A DNA stretch of 64,000 bases, taken from contig MZZL01000386.1 in NCBI GenBank assembly GCA_002749535.1, forward strand, positions 62,001 through 126,000. The letters run 5' to 3'. Each line of letters starts with the position of its first letter. Position 1 is the stretch's first letter. Made by a program: the position numbers and the translations under genes. This DNA is from Apophysomyces variabilis (lineage: Eukaryota > Mucoromycota > Mucoromycetes > Mucorales > Mucoraceae). The notes beneath the pieces were generated by a model, which was not told the DNA's origin, did no database searches, and saw nothing but the letters and a program-made list of their open reading frames with translations. This document shows, in pieces, positions 46,391-57,275 of this stretch.

Positions 46391-47316
46391 TACAGTGCTA
46401 GAAGTTAAATCTGGTCAGTGTCAGCGATGTGAATTTGGTCGGCCAAGCGGATTTGAGTCAGTTATGCTGAAAATGAGCTGTGTAGAAAAGATGGGTCAGA
46501 AAACTAAGATAAAGAAGATATTTATTATGGACTATAGACCTATCTCGCCGGCCAAACAGCGCTCCGAGAAGGTTAAAGAACGTTGTATCCATCCTTGGCA
46601 ATCTTCATGAGAAATTTTCTCAGATGCGCGGCGAATATGGTCATTGAGCTGTGCGTTCTTTCTGACAGATGCTGGATCTTTGTTCACCACATACTTGAGC
46701 TTTGCCCAGAATTCTTCAATTGGGTTTAGGAAGGGGGGGAGTAAGGCGGTAGGAAAAGCAACTGGTATCCCTGCTCCGTAGCCCAGGACCGCGCTTCCTC
46801 TGGCTTATGGATGGCTGCATTATCCATAACGAGGTATTTGTACCTGAATCCCTGAGCCTCAATGCAAGTGAAAACTTGTTGAACAAAGCCCAGGAAATCG
46901 GCACCAGTCGTTGGCTTTCTTCAGTGCAGGGCCTGTGGTCTTCCTTTCTTGGATGTGGGAGCGCTCATCTCAGGTCTAGACAAGGCGATTAACGCCATCA
47001 GTAGAGATTGCGCCCAGAATGCTCGAATTTGGTCCCTTGGTTTCCACCGTATTCTTGCAGTGCTTGCCGATTTCAGACCGTCCTTGTGATCGATGCGTGT
47101 TCCGATTAAAGCCAGACTCGTCGACGAAAACGCATTCCGAGAAGAGATCGATTTGCTGAGCGATTCAGAATGATACAGTAATTTGCCGCTGCTCGATTAT
47201 ACTGTGTCACTGTCGATAAGCCGAGGAACAGTAACGGTTTTTGTCTCGCCCATTTTCACGTCACATCACTGGCACGTTTTCGCTGACACTGACCAGATTT
47301 AACCTCCAGCACTGTA
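46391..47316 (-). mobile_element. Internally deleted Tc1/mariner element
   Basis: Both ends start TACAGTGCT in inward orientation and share about 36 bp of terminal inverted repeat including TTAAATCTGGTCAGTGTCAG; TA at each end fits the TA target of Tc1/mariner. The 926 bp body holds minus-strand pieces of a DDE transposase: FVDESGFNRNTHR near 47120 and LNPIEEFWAKLKYVVNKD near 46700. The N-terminal helix-turn-helix region is missing, so the copy is an internal deletion derivative with further stops. Confidence 0.82.
46570..47260 (-). pseudogene. Tc1/mariner transposase remnant
   Basis: The reading begins with MGETKTVTVPRLIDSDTV next to the inner end of the repeat and breaks at once. A later frame gives the first catalytic Asp block (VDESGFNRNTHRSQG), and another frame the LNPIEEFWAKL block with the final catalytic Glu, then NDHIRRASEKISHEDCQGWI. 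Frame changes and stops lie between. Not functional. Confidence 0.75.
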
Positions 47317-47559
47317 CCGATGCACACTCGTACATGAGTACAAAGGAGCAATTAACGTCGTGAGCCAATGAGAATTATGTCGCATGCCCAGAAAAAGTTA
47401 TCGCCTGATATGTCATATTGTTCTACTTATAAATAAAAAGAAATTGACACTTGGAGTTTTTATGATGACCATACGTTCACTATTACAGATTTTCCTTGTT
47501 TCGGCATACATCCCAGCATTTGTGCGAATGCGAAACAAAGCCTTCAAAATGAGATGGCC

Positions 47560-48888
47560 TTACCTTGTTGCATGCTTCACGGATTCTCGTCGTCAATGTC
47601 TTCTGTTAAAAACCTGTTGCGCTTAATTTTACTTTTTGCCACAGACCAGAATTGTTCAATTGGGTTGAGCTCTGGGGATTACCTAGGAAGATATGCGCAT
47701 CTATATCCTCGGTACTCAATATACTTTGCGATATCTTTGTTGGTAATGATAGGCGCGTTATCCATAACAAGATAATTACCCTTCATGTTAGGAAATTTGT
47801 GCATTTCATCTAAAGTATCTTTCAAAAAGCTAATATTAGTGACCTGTTACAGTGCCAGTACTCAGCTTTTCATATTCCTGATCAACCTTTCTCTTCTTAC
47901 GGCTTTGCGGTATCCTTACGCTAATTTTGATTAAGCCTGACGCAGCGATAGCACCTAAAATAGTGGTTATCTTTGCTCTAGTTGTTGGTACAGTAACAAC
48001 GGCAGGGGTGGCTTTCTTAGACCAAGCTCTCGTGCGTTTCATATTTATATGAAATGCAGCTTCATCAAGAAACACACAATTCTTCAGGAAGTCCATGTCA
48101 GTCTTTCCCCAATGACTGACCCATTCAAACCGTTCCTGAATTTTTTCTTGGGCTGTTTCCACAGACTGATAGTCTGCTTTTTTCAGTGAAAGGTTACAAC
48201 ACGTCTCCATAAAGTTGTAAACAGTGCTCCGAGAAACTTTAAGTCCACTAAACGTCTTTTTTAGATGTTCAGCTACTTCACAGACAGTAGCAGAGGGATC
48301 ATTATCGATAACGTTGATGACAGAACTCTGATGATCTGAAGTCAAAATCGGTTTACGGCCTCGCTTCCTCCCATTCTCAAAAATACTGTCAGGGCGCTCA
48401 TCATATTGCTTAACCCATCTCTGTGCAGTGCGAATATTGATCTCCGACTGCTTTGCTGCAGCATATGCGCTCAGACACTTATCGATTTTCAACTTGAAAA
48501 AACGAGCCTTATCTTGAGTGGTGTACCGAACATATTCGCGTTTTCCAACTACTTCTCTCATAGACGTGTCCTCAGCTTCACCTTGCTTATCTACCTCCAT
48601 CGGCTTGTTTTGGGAAGATTCCGAGAATGCTGCCACTTGCACGTACTCTGAATGCGATGTAATTGATTCCACAACGAAATGTTGTTGGTCAATAATGTAA
48701 TCCATAGGTTCCGGGTTACCATGCTCATCAACAACATTTCCTTGACCATCTTCATAGAAAAAGTTTGTAGTCATGTTTGATTGTAAAGTAAATAAGGATA
48801 AAAAGAATCGTGAAGAGCTAGCACAGCACTTATATTTATATTTGTACAAGTGCCTAGAGAATTTTTGCCCAGCCAGCGACATTAACAA
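47560..48888 (-). pseudogene. Tc1/mariner-type DDE transposase, broken near the end
   Basis: The long frame runs from 48888 to 47836; a start at the internal MTTNFFYEDG (near 48774) is likely. It has a helix-turn-helix region (YAAAKQSEINIRTAQRWVKQ; KKTFSGLKVSRSTVYNFME) and the first catalytic Asp in CVFLDEAAFHINMKRTRAW. It stops at 47836 right after GTVTGH. The similarity continues in another frame: MHKFPNMKGNYLVMDNAPII (second Asp), then LPR-stop-SPELNPIEQFWSV with the last catalytic Glu. So one frameshift and one stop break it, the stop replacing the usual Tyr of LPxYSPELNP. Confidence 0.82.
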
Positions 48889-49309
48889 GAAAACACTTAT
48901 TAAAGAATTGCACTGAAGCCTTCAACTTGAGAATCATGTGTGAGTGGGATGATACCCATCAATCTATCACCAAAAATGTTGTATATCATAATGCTTTCCC
49001 AGCGTTGTAAAATAGGATTTTTTTGTACAATTATTATTCTCAGTTATTCCCAGTTATTCCCAATTACACTATGCAGCACATAAATATACATCCAATTCCA
49101 CTATTACTATACCTGGGGGCTTCGCCCCCCAGAAGCGCGAAGCGCGAAACAGCTAGTTGATTTCTAAGCAGGCGACATGTTTTTCTGGGCATACGCCATC
49201 AATTCTAATTGGCTAGCGACATCAATTGCTGGAAGTACTGTAAGTGCTTTCTTGTTAATGAGTTCCAAAAATTAGGATGTAATTCTTTAATAAGTGTTTT
49301 CTTGTTAAT
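48881..49309. repeat. Perfect 29 bp inverted repeat around the transposon right end
   Basis: Positions 48881-48909 are the exact reverse complement of 49281-49309. One copy is inside the second Tc1/mariner element, the other 39 bp outside its right end. A third partial copy (AAGTGCTTTCTTGTTAAT) abuts the end at 49243. Together they suggest overlapping or nested transposon ends. Confidence 0.8.
49110..49156 (+). mobile_element. Helitron-like 3' terminus
   Basis: A GC-rich hairpin CTGGGGGC-TTCG-CCCCCCAG, then a short CGCG-AAG-CGCG hairpin, then AAACAG and CTAG (49153-49156) followed by T. Helitrons end in CTRR shortly after a hairpin and insert between A and T. The 5' end (TC after A) could not be fixed, and no Rep/helicase is present, so this is a terminus call only. 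Confidence 0.4.
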
Positions 49310-50435
49310 ATCACTGCTGATAGCGCAAACCCTTTTTTGCCGTTTGCCCGTTGTCTTGCGTATGTATAGCTAGATCTTCAGATATAGGAGTTTAGAAGAT
49401 ATAGATTAAAAGGCTCCGTTCAAAGCTTCAATTCTGCCAGTTCTTTTTTTCTTTGTGTTTTGGGTGTACTTGGCCAGTTATAGCAGTCTCAACTTGATTT
49501 ATTAATCCATTTTTAATTCGTAACAAACGAAAGGTTTCTTTTCTGCATTGGTCAGCAAGATGATTGATCCAGGGCCGAGTTTAGCTTGCTTCGGATGTTG
49601 AAATAGTTACTCATCGTTGACGCTTCATTAAGTTACCGGACTGGTCTCTGGTGCATATGTTGCCAACTTTTAAGTATGCCCGCCAATTTGCCATTGTATT
49701 TCGGTCGTAATCATTGTAAAACAGCCAGGATATATTCGATGGCACTTATGGCATGCTGATTTTCTTGATACTATCATATTTAAGATAGTCTTGGATATTA
49801 GACTCTGAATCTCGTTATGGCTATGCATAGAACTTCCATTGAATAAGTTCAAGAGATTTTTGTCCCTAGTCAATACGGGTCATTGACGAATCCCGGTTTA
49901 CTTAGCAGTGGCAGATAGTAACCATAGCGAAATAAAGTATTTGAAAGTTAATTTACTTCACTGCAAGACCACTTTTGCGCAAGCGAACAGCATAACATTT
50001 TATAGAAGCAAAATTTGTTTTAGAGAAGCGCGAGATGTAATTCACCAAACAGTAAAGTGCTTCTTTTAATTGCTTGATGGAAAGGATATACTAGTTCAAG
50101 TGAATGTTTGCGTTCCTTCACCGGTTCTTTCCAGACATGTTGTCTCAGAACTTGGCGATCGTAATCTTTTGCACCATGGCCATATCGAAAATTCGGATGG
50201 ATCTGGCAAGCGCATCACGCCATTATCAAAGTGACTGCGTTCGGTTGACCACCAGCCACACTGCCTGTTCTCGGAAGTCAGGCCCCTGCCTTTGGCACGC
50301 CATTAAAAAAAACCTCGTTGTATACAAAAAGTACATGCTAGCGTCAGCTGTTACTGGGACGTGTAGGCGGTGTAGAGTAAGGATCTATGTTAGCTGTAAT
50401 CTATTGCTTACAATGCACACCAGAAAAACGGGCGA
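49310..50435. other. AT-rich gene-free stretch
   Basis: No supported gene, RNA or repeat besides the transposon flank. The last part is the likely promoter and leader of the PPR gene; an open frame at 50104-50439 has no recognised content. Confidence 0.4.
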
Positions 50436-53400
50436 ATGAAGAACAAACACACCTCACAAGCATGGACGCAACTTTACCAAAGTCTATGGATCGATAATAT
50501 CACCTCTCGTTCTCAGTGCAGACGACATAAATACAGTACTGCACGCTGTCTCCTTTCGGCGTATAATAACACGCCGCTTATGACTCCTGCATTACGCCAT
50601 ATGCGCCGACCACTCGAAGCACGACGGGGGGAACAGTGGATACTGCGAACGATGTTACCGCCATCACGGATAGCCTACCGTGCGTATAGCAGTGCAGCCG
50701 ACACAAACCTTCAGCAACATCCAGAACAAAAAATTAGCTGTGAAGCCAGAGACAATCCGCCAGGCATGATTCTTTCGGCTGCGCTGGAACAATTCGATAC
50801 AGCCACAGCACACTCACTATATGAGCTGACTATACAGTTATTACGAAAAAACAACCCAATGCAGGCATGGGAATGCTATACGGATATTACTTCTCGAAAT
50901 ATGTTACGGTACCTATCAAGAGATCAATTCAGGCAGCTCATCGCACAATTTCACCACAAGTCTTCTTACGCAGAAGCACTGGAGTATGTGATTACGCTTG
51001 TTGAAGATATGAAGACATTCCAGCATCGAGTGGGACTCAAAGAAAAACTACTTGTGATGCGACTACTAGGAATGAATGGCAAACTAAAAGAGATGGAGAC
51101 AATATTCGAGGATGTCATTAGCGATCCAGAAACGAAAGATTCCCAAAAGCATTTCAATATCATGCTGACTGCGTATCAGCACCAGGCCAACAATGTGGGT
51201 AAAAAGCGGGTAGCCGAGCGATCGATGGAGATATACACCGCCATGCTGGATCAAGGTCTGCGACCAACAGCAGCCACTACACGATTGTTAATGGAGAATA
51301 TACGCAGCGGTGGAAATTCGGAAACGGCCGTGGAAACCGTTTGGGACTGGTTCAGTACCAGTATTAACAATAGAACGACTGATTTTGGATCCAATTTACA
51401 CCGAGAACTTGTCATGTTCTTTGCGAGCGCCGGCCGTCCCGACTATGCCCTTCAGATTGATGATATGATGATTAAAAGTGGCATGCCACGAGACGTTCGG
51501 ATGATGACGGCTTTGATTCACAAAGTGGGTCGTAGCGGTGAAATTGACAAAGCAATGGGACTTTTTAATGAGCTGCTTAATGCTGAACAATGCCAACCGA
51601 ACATTGTTACGTTTAATGCATTGATTGATATCCACGCTCATAAACGACCTCGACCGGACTTTGAGGGTGCTAACCGGATATACACCATGTTGCACGAGAA
51701 AGGTTTGAAGGCCAATATCAGGACGTTTGGAACGTTGATCGATATGTTTGCGAAGGAAGGTGATATTTCCATGGTCCGTCGATTATACAAAGATATGATA
51801 GCAAATGATATCGTCCCTAGTCCCCACATCTTTACTTCCCTGATCGAATGTTTTGTGAAGAACAACGATTCTCAATCCGCGGTAGATGTTTTGCGTATCC
51901 TAGGAAATTCGAAGCCGCATGGTGTCAAACCGACAGAGGTCAGCTACAATATCCTTATCCGATCTTTCGTTCGGGATAATGATCCTAAAAGCGCATTGGA
52001 ACTTCTTAATCTTATGAAAAAAGCCGGACTGAAGCCAGATGCGACCAGTTTCAGTCCTCTGCTTTCCTATTATGCCGATCGTGGTGATGTCAGTAATGCA
52101 CAGAGGATTGCCCGCCATATGTCTGCTAATCACATTGAACCAAGTCCGCATACATACACCATTCTGCTAGAAGCCTATGCCAAGGCGAACGATACGGAAG
52201 GTGCAGAGCGCGTATTCAATCAATTGAAGCAACGATGGCGGCCTAATACCTTTGCGTTTAACTCTTTGCTCTACGGTTTTGCAAGGATGAATGAGACGGA
52301 TAAAATTCTTAGCACGTACAAGAGCATGCTGAAAACTTATATCAAAGCGAATGAATTCACCTATGGTATATTAATGTATTATTTCTCGAAACGAAAAGAA
52401 ATCAAGGCAGTCGAATCGTTGCTGGATACGATGCATACGCATGGTGTTGTTCCTGGTGTTAACTGTTGGACGGTCTTAATGCATACGTATTTTAAGTGCG
52501 GACGTGCTGAAGAAGGTCGACAGACCATGGAGCGTATGGTGCAGGCAGGGGTCAAACCAAACTATGTCACACTCAGTATTCTTGTCAAGGGCTTAATATC
52601 TGCTGATGAAATCGATGCAGCGGAATCCGTTGTTCAAAAAACGATTGACCGTGTATCTGACCAGCAAAGGGAAGGTTCGGAAGAACAGATCAAGAAAGCT
52701 TACCCTGACCGCCAACCCTTAGCGGATGTTACGGCTGCCTCTACCGACACCTACCTTCGTGACCTACCCACCACCATTGAAGATTTGCTCGATTCGCATC
52801 GTGCCAACCGACCCACTATCGAGATACCCCCTCCTCATTTGTTTGATCCGTTAATTAATGCCTACAGACGACGAGGAGACTGCGATAGAGCAAAGGACTT
52901 ATTCAGAAAGATGCTTGATCTTGGTGTCACAGTGAGTGAGGGAGCCTATATCTCTCTTATGAAGGTGTTCATGAACGCAGGTCAGCATGATATCGTTGCT
53001 TCGATGTGGCACTGTCTTCGCCAATCGCCGGCGACGATCGATATACCAGATATAGGACAGGTGCCTTACCCTTCCATTGAGCGTAGTTTGGAACTCCTGA
53101 CATTAAACGAAGAAGATCTTGATTTTGAAGAATCCGAAAAATCAAGGAACATGTCCTCCTTTTCTCTCTCTGTGTACCTGGATAGTCTCTCCATACAAGG
53201 TTTTGTTGCTGACATTGAACGTCTATGGGAACAGTTGACGGTCGAAAAGTTTCCCTTTGACGACCAGAGTTGGAACCGGTATCTCGTGGCCTTGGTGCGT
53301 GGCGGAAAGTTGGCCAAAGCATGCCGGATAGCCAACGAGCAATTCCTGGCGGTTGTGGACGGGGAGGATCTGGCGCCGCGTGTGGCACGACCCAATGATA

Positions 53401-53576
53401 ACATACCAGAGAATACAGATATCCATCTCCATTTTAGAACATGTCGTGTATTTGCTGACGCATTGAACGTTCCGGGTGCCGAGAACATGGGAAGTGCCTT
53501 GCTGAAGATGTCGGTCCGAGAAAGCATACAAGCCTATCTGTCTAAGGAAATCCCCGCTGAAACCAACACTATATAA
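50436..53576 (+). CDS. Large pentatricopeptide repeat protein, probably mitochondrial
   Basis: RNA-binding helical-repeat protein. The 1046-codon frame has no intron. From about residue 140 to 960 it is built of degenerate 35-residue PPR units; clear ones include QPNIVTFNALIDIHAHKRPR, LKANIRTFGTLIDMFAKEGD, GVKPTEVSYNILIRSFVRDN, GLKPDATSFSPLLSYYADRG and GVKPNYVTLSILVKGLISAD. The N-terminus is Arg-rich with few acidic residues (SRIAYRAYSSAADT), a good mitochondrial targeting signal. Translation may start later than 50436: MTPALRHMRRPLEARRG (50580) or MLPPSRIAYRAYSS (50653) give better presequences. Fungal PPR proteins of this size act in mitochondrial mRNA processing, stability or translation; the target cannot be told. 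Convergent with the 198 aa gene. Confidence 0.92.
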   Translation: MKNKHTSQAWTQLYQSLWIDNITSRSQCRRHKYSTARCLLSAYNNTPLMTPALRHMRRPLEARRGEQWILRTMLPPSRIAYRAYSSAADTNLQQHPEQKISCEARDNPPGMILSAALEQFDTATAHSLYELTIQLLRKNNPMQAWECYTDITSRNMLRYLSRDQFRQLIAQFHHKSSYAEALEYVITLVEDMKTFQHRVGLKEKLLVMRLLGMNGKLKEMETIFEDVISDPETKDSQKHFNIMLTAYQHQANNVGKKRVAERSMEIYTAMLDQGLRPTAATTRLLMENIRSGGNSETAVETVWDWFSTSINNRTTDFGSNLHRELVMFFASAGRPDYALQIDDMMIKSGMPRDVRMMTALIHKVGRSGEIDKAMGLFNELLNAEQCQPNIVTFNALIDIHAHKRPRPDFEGANRIYTMLHEKGLKANIRTFGTLIDMFAKEGDISMVRRLYKDMIANDIVPSPHIFTSLIECFVKNNDSQSAVDVLRILGNSKPHGVKPTEVSYNILIRSFVRDNDPKSALELLNLMKKAGLKPDATSFSPLLSYYADRGDVSNAQRIARHMSANHIEPSPHTYTILLEAYAKANDTEGAERVFNQLKQRWRPNTFAFNSLLYGFARMNETDKILSTYKSMLKTYIKANEFTYGILMYYFSKRKEIKAVESLLDTMHTHGVVPGVNCWTVLMHTYFKCGRAEEGRQTMERMVQAGVKPNYVTLSILVKGLISADEIDAAESVVQKTIDRVSDQQREGSEEQIKKAYPDRQPLADVTAASTDTYLRDLPTTIEDLLDSHRANRPTIEIPPPHLFDPLINAYRRRGDCDRAKDLFRKMLDLGVTVSEGAYISLMKVFMNAGQHDIVASMWHCLRQSPATIDIPDIGQVPYPSIERSLELLTLNEEDLDFEESEKSRNMSSFSLSVYLDSLSIQGFVADIERLWEQLTVEKFPFDDQSWNRYLVALVRGGKLAKACRIANEQFLAVVDGEDLAPRVARPNDNIPENTDIHLHFRTCRVFADALNVPGAENMGSALLKMSVRESIQAYLSKEIPAETNTI

Positions 53577-54097
53577 CAGAAAACTTCACCGTGTAATAAT
53601 AAACTACCCATTTTGAACAACCTTCCGTGACATTCCAAGTATACTTTGCGCTAACTCTGTAGAACATGTGGTCAACCATAGGAAACAGCAACGGTGAATA
53701 AACTTCTAGCTCTAATCACTTGATTAGAATTCCTGAGGCCCATTTCCATGGATTGCAGGGATTCATATGGCGAGCAGATAGGGCACCCTTTCACCATGTC
53801 GGGTTGTACCAACGGTGCCGAATATAAGAATGCAGACGACTAAAACCGTCGAGAACAGCGACCATGCCTTTCTCACACTTATTTAGACAATGGACAATCT
53901 TAGAAATTTCTTTTCTTCTATGGGATGTTTGAAGCCTACCAGTTATTTCAGTTTTGTTGCAATGTAAAAAAAAAAATATAAAAAATAATGAAGGTTATAT
54001 GCAACTTTGGGGATATAGGCATATGTATATACATAACATGGTAGAGGCAGATCAGGTAGTAACAATAACATGGATGATATAGAATGGAAATAGAAGT
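53577..54097. other. Convergent gap after the PPR gene
   Basis: 3' flanks of two convergent genes. AT-rich with an A-run near 53968-53990; no gene recognised. Confidence 0.4.
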
Positions 54098-54694
54098 TCA
54101 TGGCCATGGCTTTAAAGATACGCCATCTTCTGCTATCTCAAGCTTGTGATATGTTAGCACACGTTGGCAGACACTCTGAAAGACATCGTTCAGATTATCA
54201 TCGCCGTACTTCCGTTGCAGCATTCTAGGCTGAGGACGGCCAAGTCCCCGGGCTAGCCCTTCCTTGACCAAGTCGAGCGCTTCCTTGAGATACTTTTCAT
54301 CCTTTGCGTTAGTGTAAGCATAAATAACATTAATAAGGACGCGATTTTGTGTGGTCTCGTCCCGGTACGGTTCTTTGAAGTGACGCAGAAAAAAGCACGC
54401 ATAGTTCCGTGATGTTTGAACATCGGGAGCATAACGCACAATCGTAGCAATCGCTTTTCGGAAAGCCATCAGATTGCTTCCTATGGGCTGAACACGCGTC
54501 TCGTCTCGTTGTTCGCCTGGCTTTAGATTCAAATGGTCGAGTAGATCGCGAAAGACTTCCTCTGCGGCCTTAAAATTATGCCGGATCTTGGATTCTTCAA
54601 GAATCGCATAATGCATGTCCATTGCTGTGATTATTTTGCCTGCTGCTTTTTTCTCTCGTAACGAGTCTCTGGTATGTATTATGCGTTGGTTCAT
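54098..54694 (-). CDS. Helical protein of unknown function
   Basis: 198 aa, no intron seen. Start MNQRIIHTRDSLREKKAAGK, basic. The chain is rich in charged helices (FKAAEEVFRDLLDHLNLKPG; NYACFFLRHFKEPYRDETTQ; YLKEALDLVKEGLARGLGRP) and has no cysteine cluster, signal peptide or membrane segment. The helix-turn-helix spacing resembles PPR/TPR-like solenoid repeats, so a mitochondrial RNA or ribosome-linked role is conceivable, but I recognise no family. A further upstream exon cannot be excluded. A G-run follows the start on the plus strand (54697-54712). Confidence 0.65.
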   Translation of the reverse strand: MNQRIIHTRDSLREKKAAGKIITAMDMHYAILEESKIRHNFKAAEEVFRDLLDHLNLKPGEQRDETRVQPIGSNLMAFRKAIATIVRYAPDVQTSRNYACFFLRHFKEPYRDETTQNRVLINVIYAYTNAKDEKYLKEALDLVKEGLARGLGRPQPRMLQRKYGDDNLNDVFQSVCQRVLTYHKLEIAEDGVSLKPWP

Positions 54695-55254
54695 GGAGGG
54701 AGGAGGGGGGGGGAATCAAGCGAGTGGTAATAGTTTCCGGCACAGGGGGGAATAATTAAAGACTTCTCTGCTCCAATCAGAGTTGACATGCCGCTTTGAT
54801 ACATTTTTAGTTCTGCATTGTCAGCCTACTCTATCATGACCACTTGAAGGAATTCATAGTTGATCATTGCAAAAGGTATGATAAAGTTTTGAATGATAGA
54901 CCCAAACAAGACAGGTTTTTCGTCAGTTTGTGCAAGTCAACACTAGGAATATACCTTAAATCTGGAAAAAGAGAATAAGAATATCAAAAAGTATTTAGAT
55001 GGATCCTAGCGACTGTGTACTAATAGAAACAGGAAAATAGTGTACTACTGGTTTGGTGTGAGTAATATTGTCTATCGTGTCACCTATTGTTTTCTTTTAA
55101 TACTAACCAAAGACACAGAAGCACAGTCAATGTACAATAAGGTTGGGCGATCGTTCAGATAAAGAACTTATGACAAACATTGCAGCTTTTCTTTTATTTA
55201 GTTGAAGACATGATTATTCTTCCGAACTAACAGAATTTCCGGCTGTCTTTTTCT
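54695..55254. other. Gap between the 198 aa gene and the M20 peptidase
   Basis: Promoter of the 198 aa gene and 3' flank of the peptidase gene. Includes a G-rich run near 54702-54712 and 54744-54750. Nothing else recognised. Confidence 0.35.
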
Positions 55255-57275
55255 TTACAAAAGATCTTTAGGCACAGTGGTATCAAATTCATGTTTGACC
55301 GCATCATAAAAGCTCTGACTCGCGAGAACCTTGTGAGCTGTCATGGCCAGACAGTGAGACGCAAGGATGGTATCTTTATGGGCTTGAAGTGTAATTGCTG
55401 CAGCCGTGAATTCCACTGTGTGGTTTGCAGCGTTGGTGTGGATACCATAAGTGGGGTGAATGGTGGGCACAACATAACTCACGTTGCCCATATCCGTGGA
55501 ACCACCAGCCTTTTCTCGCTGTTGTTCGGGGGTGAGAAGCTTCACACCATGCTTCTCAATATGGTGTGCATATACATCGGCCATAGTGTGATTGCTGATG
55601 ACATCTGAAAGGAGAAAAGGCTTTAGTCGATATTTCTTTTCTCTTCTCTGCTTTTCGTATTGTCATTTTACCTTTTGTTAGACCAATCTCTCTCCAGGTC
55701 CATTTCACTTGACAGCCAGTCGCCAGCGCAGCTGCCTCAAAACAATGTTCAAGCTTCTTCATCACACGGCTAATGTCAGCAGCCGTAGTTGTGCGAACAT
55801 AGAAGAAAGCAGAAGTATAATCGGGAATAATATTCGCCTAGACAAAGATATATTTTAATTATGTGCCTGTGTTATCGTTTAAACCTACTGCTTTACCACC
55901 ATCAGTGACAATACCATGTACTCTGCGCAGTTTATAGTTAGATACTAGGTAACTTTTCCTTTTTCACAAGCAAATACCTGTCGGTAGGTCTAAGCTGCTG
56001 TCGCATCATGCTAATATTGTTCCACAATTGCACCATGGCATCCAAAGCATTCACACCTAAAGCAATGGGAATATGAATATTTTTTTTGTAATACCTACAT
56101 TATCTGACTTACCTTCCCAGGGAGAGGCTATTATCCGCAACAAAAAGCGAGTGCAGTCAGCTTAAAATGCCTGCTATTTACTCTTCCACTAACCTGAAGC
56201 GTGGCTCGGCTTTCCAAAGAACTCGACACGTACATCATTAATAGCGATCATTGGACCGTATTGTGCATCGAAAGATCTGTAATAGCAAACACAAGCCAAT
56301 CATTTTGTTAAGGTTTGATCTTTAAATGGTCCTCTCTTTACATACGTTGGATGCAACATCATGCAAACGTCAACATTATCCTGGAATGCCCGCTTATTCA
56401 CCATGACAATCTTACCAATCGAGAGTTCTAGATTAATAAAACGATAAGAAATTCATTGTGCAGCCTTTTCGTTATCCATGAATACCCTCAGCTGGCGTGC
56501 CGAACAAGATCACTTTGCCAGTAACCTTTCCAGCGTCCAAAAGTGCCTTAATGCCAATAACAGTAGCAAGTCCACTGATGGCAATCAGATTATGACCACA
56601 GCCTTGACCAAGTCTGAAAAAATGTGCAAGATAATTTGAGCAATCCTTTGTTTTCTTCTTTTTCGCGTGTTTGCTCTATTTACCCTGGAAGACCATCGTA
56701 TTCAGAACAGACACCAACACGACGACCAGATCCTCGGCTGTATTCAGCGGTGAAAGCTGTTTCCATATCATAAGCATGGCGAGTGACGCTGAATCCTTTC
56801 TTCTCAAGATAGTCTGTCAAAACTTGGTGGGCGTGGTATTCCTTCATGCCCGTCTCAACGTTTTCATGGAGCTGTTATAATGTATCCAGAAGTTTGTACA
56901 TTAGTAGTCACCCCTTTTTTACGTAGAAGCTTACATCAACACTGATTTCGCGAAGTTCAGACGACACGGTTTCAATGGCATTGCGGACAATGGTCTCAGC
57001 TTCGCTATCGTCTTTTATATCAAGGTGTTGGACAGCCTGCATTAAGGTAGTCAAGAAAAGAAAAGGTAATATTAGCTGCTGGGACTTTCAGAGCATGCTT
57101 ATTCTGCGACCTTGGTCACGCATTCTTCATAAGCTGGGAGTTTTTCGTCTGCAGAGAAGGAAGGAACCGTGCGCGGGATATTTTTGGTAACTGCCGGCTT
57201 ATTCTTGGAGAATCTCCAGAATAGGTTACCAAAGCAGGAATTTGGGGCGTCGTCAACGTTACGAGAGGTTGCCAT
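55255..57275 (-). CDS. M20 family metallopeptidase / amidohydrolase (PM20D2-like)
   Basis: Zinc dipeptidase or amidohydrolase of family M20. The start at 57273-57275 reads MATSRNVDDAPNSCFGNLFW. About ten short introns split the gene. Recognisable blocks in order: NVETGMKEYHAHQVLTDYLE, GRRVGVCSEYDGLPGLGQGC with GHN (metal-binding Asp and His region), GKVTGKVILFGTPAEG (catalytic Glu), AFQDNVDVCMMLHPT, EFFGKPSHASGSPWEGVNAL (dimerisation lid), VHGIVTDGGKAANIIPDYTS, STDMGNVSYVVPTIHPTYGI, ending FDTTVPKDLL. The pattern is that of the ACY1L2/PM20D2 group, which in animals cleaves side products of carnosine synthesis. The fungal substrate is unknown. No signal peptide, so probably cytosolic. Exon borders approximate. 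Confidence 0.88.

Larger units (their letters stand above)
47331..49242 (-). mobile_element. Second Tc1/mariner element, possibly with a nested insertion
   Basis: The left end (from about 47331) and the inverted right end (from 49242) share an imperfect repeat of about 80 bp, including GTCG..AGCCAAT, AGAATT, ATGCCCAGAAAAA and TCGCCTG. The right end reads TACAGTAC inward, with TA outermost. The minus-strand body encodes a DDE transposase (47836-48888 plus downstream). Between the transposase start and the right repeat lie 350 bp that include a Helitron-like 3' end, so the element may be nested. Exact left boundary is uncertain by about 10 bp. Confidence 0.7.
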
